From the NCBI GenBank assembly GCA_011620505.1, contig WOZA01000137.1:1-22466 (forward strand): a stretch of DNA of 22,466 nucleotides, given 5' to 3'. The DNA comes from Anaerolineaceae bacterium. Its GTDB lineage: Bacteria; Chloroflexota; Anaerolineae; Anaerolineales; Anaerolineaceae. A program made the translations under genes and the position numbers. Positions 22,064-22,466 of this stretch are shown here, in pieces; the stretch's first letter is position 1; every line of letters starts with the position of its first letter. The notes under the pieces were generated by a model that saw only the letters and a program-made list of their open reading frames with translations, was not told the DNA's origin and made no database searches.

Positions 22064-22466
22064 TAGCCCTCTCGTTGACATACCAGGCAATCGTACGCTT
22101 GAGGCCTTCTTCGAAGTCAGTTTTGGCTTCAAAGCCGAACGCTTCACGGGCGCGAGTGGTATCCAGCTTACGGCGGGGCTGTCCATTGGGTTTGGAGGTG
22201 TCCCAGCGGATACCGCCAGTAAAACCAGTCAAACGCGCAATGGTTTCAGTCAGGTCTTTAATAGAAATCTCAAAACCTGAGCCGATGTTGACCGGTTCTG
22301 AGCTGTTATATCTCTCGGTCGCGAGGGTGATGCCCTCGGCCGCATCTTCCACGTAGATGAATTCCCTGGTTGGGCTGCCATCGCCCCAGGCAACGATCTC
22401 GGCAGCATTCTGTTCTTTGGCTTCCAGGCACTTGCGGATCAGAGCGGGGATAACGTGAGAACTGGC
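22050..22466 (-). CDS. fcl: GDP-L-fucose synthase-like protein, C-terminal part
   Basis: Only the last 138 residues lie in the window; the gene runs off the right edge. The fragment contains SSHVIPALIRKC, WGDGSPTREFIYVEDA, a PVNIGSGFEISI segment and WDTSKPNGQPRRKLD, in the order and spacing of the C-terminal substrate domain of GDP-L-fucose synthase. That enzyme makes GDP-L-fucose from GDP-4-keto-6-deoxymannose. The catalytic SDR half is outside, so its activity cannot be judged. Its place just before wzm suggests fucose may be part of the exported glycan. Confidence 0.8.
   Translation of the reverse strand, partial: ASSHVIPALIRKCLEAKEQNAAEIVAWGDGSPTREFIYVEDAAEGITLATERYNSSEPVNIGSGFEISIKDLTETIARLTGFTGGIRWDTSKPNGQPRRKLDTTRAREAFGFEAKTDFEEGLKRTIAWYVNERANGRS

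Larger units (their letters stand above)
100..22466 (-). other. Probable single nonulosonate-glycan operon
   Basis: Twenty-two whole genes and one partial gene are read in the same direction with no gap above about 35 bases. Overlapping stop/start pairs occur at 912, 3364, 5863, 7088, 10891, 13252, 16367, 18268, 19929, 21218 and 22063. No promoter-sized space is available inside. The promoter is expected outside the right edge. Internal promoters inside coding sequence cannot be excluded. Confidence 0.75.

Noticed and set aside
1..22466. Mobile elements, CRISPR arrays, tRNA genes or a genomic-island boundary.
   Set aside because: No transposase, integrase, repeat-spacer pattern, terminal inverted repeat or tRNA-like sequence was found on reading both strands.

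Overview
The window looks like part of a large surface-glycan locus of a bacterium. Moderate GC-richness, strong AAGGAGG/GGAGG ribosome-binding sites, and a lipoprotein with a Pro/Thr linker after its lipobox suggest Chloroflexota (Anaerolineae or a relative). That assignment is inference: there is no rRNA or other marker here. Twenty-two complete genes and one truncated gene all lie on the minus strand. No gap between them exceeds about 35 bases and many starts overlap the preceding stop (ATGA, GTGA, TGATG, TAATG), so they read as one transcription unit running from the right edge to about position 100. No tRNA, rRNA, insertion sequence, CRISPR array or long repeat was seen.

In transcription order (right to left), the first block handles export: the 3' end of a GDP-L-fucose synthase-like gene, then a Wzm/Wzt-type ABC exporter whose ATPase carries a C-terminal extension of the glycan-recognition type. 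Next come a capsule-synthesis (KpsC-like) glycosyltransferase candidate and a SAM methyltransferase. The second block makes sugars: a PseB-like UDP-GlcNAc 4,6-dehydratase, an RmlD-like reductase, a NeuB-family synthase with a SAF domain, a GT4 glycosyltransferase, a small lipoprotein, an SpsF-like cytidylyltransferase, a zinc-ribbon methyltransferase and two GT-A glycosyltransferases.

The third block resembles the Campylobacter ptm (legionaminic acid) gene set: a Gfo/Idh/MocA oxidoreductase (PtmF-like), an SDR (PtmA-like), a CMP-nonulosonate synthetase fused to a KdsC/YrbI-type phosphatase, and a NeuB that lacks the SAF domain. The last block has a second KpsC-like protein with a four-cysteine motif, a second NeuA-type cytidylyltransferase, a D-2-hydroxyacid dehydrogenase, another SDR and a DUF115/MptE-like protein that may be related to GT42 sialyltransferases.

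Together the genes predict a Wzx-independent, ABC-exported polysaccharide or glycoconjugate carrying one or two kinds of nonulosonic (sialic-like) acid, probably with methylation and perhaps fucose. The most interesting feature is the mismatch in gene content: two NeuBs and three cytidylyltransferase-family proteins, but no hydrolysing 2-epimerase, aminotransferase or N-acetyltransferase in the window. Either those genes lie outside it, or the NeuB enzymes use unusual precursors and make an undescribed ulosonic acid.
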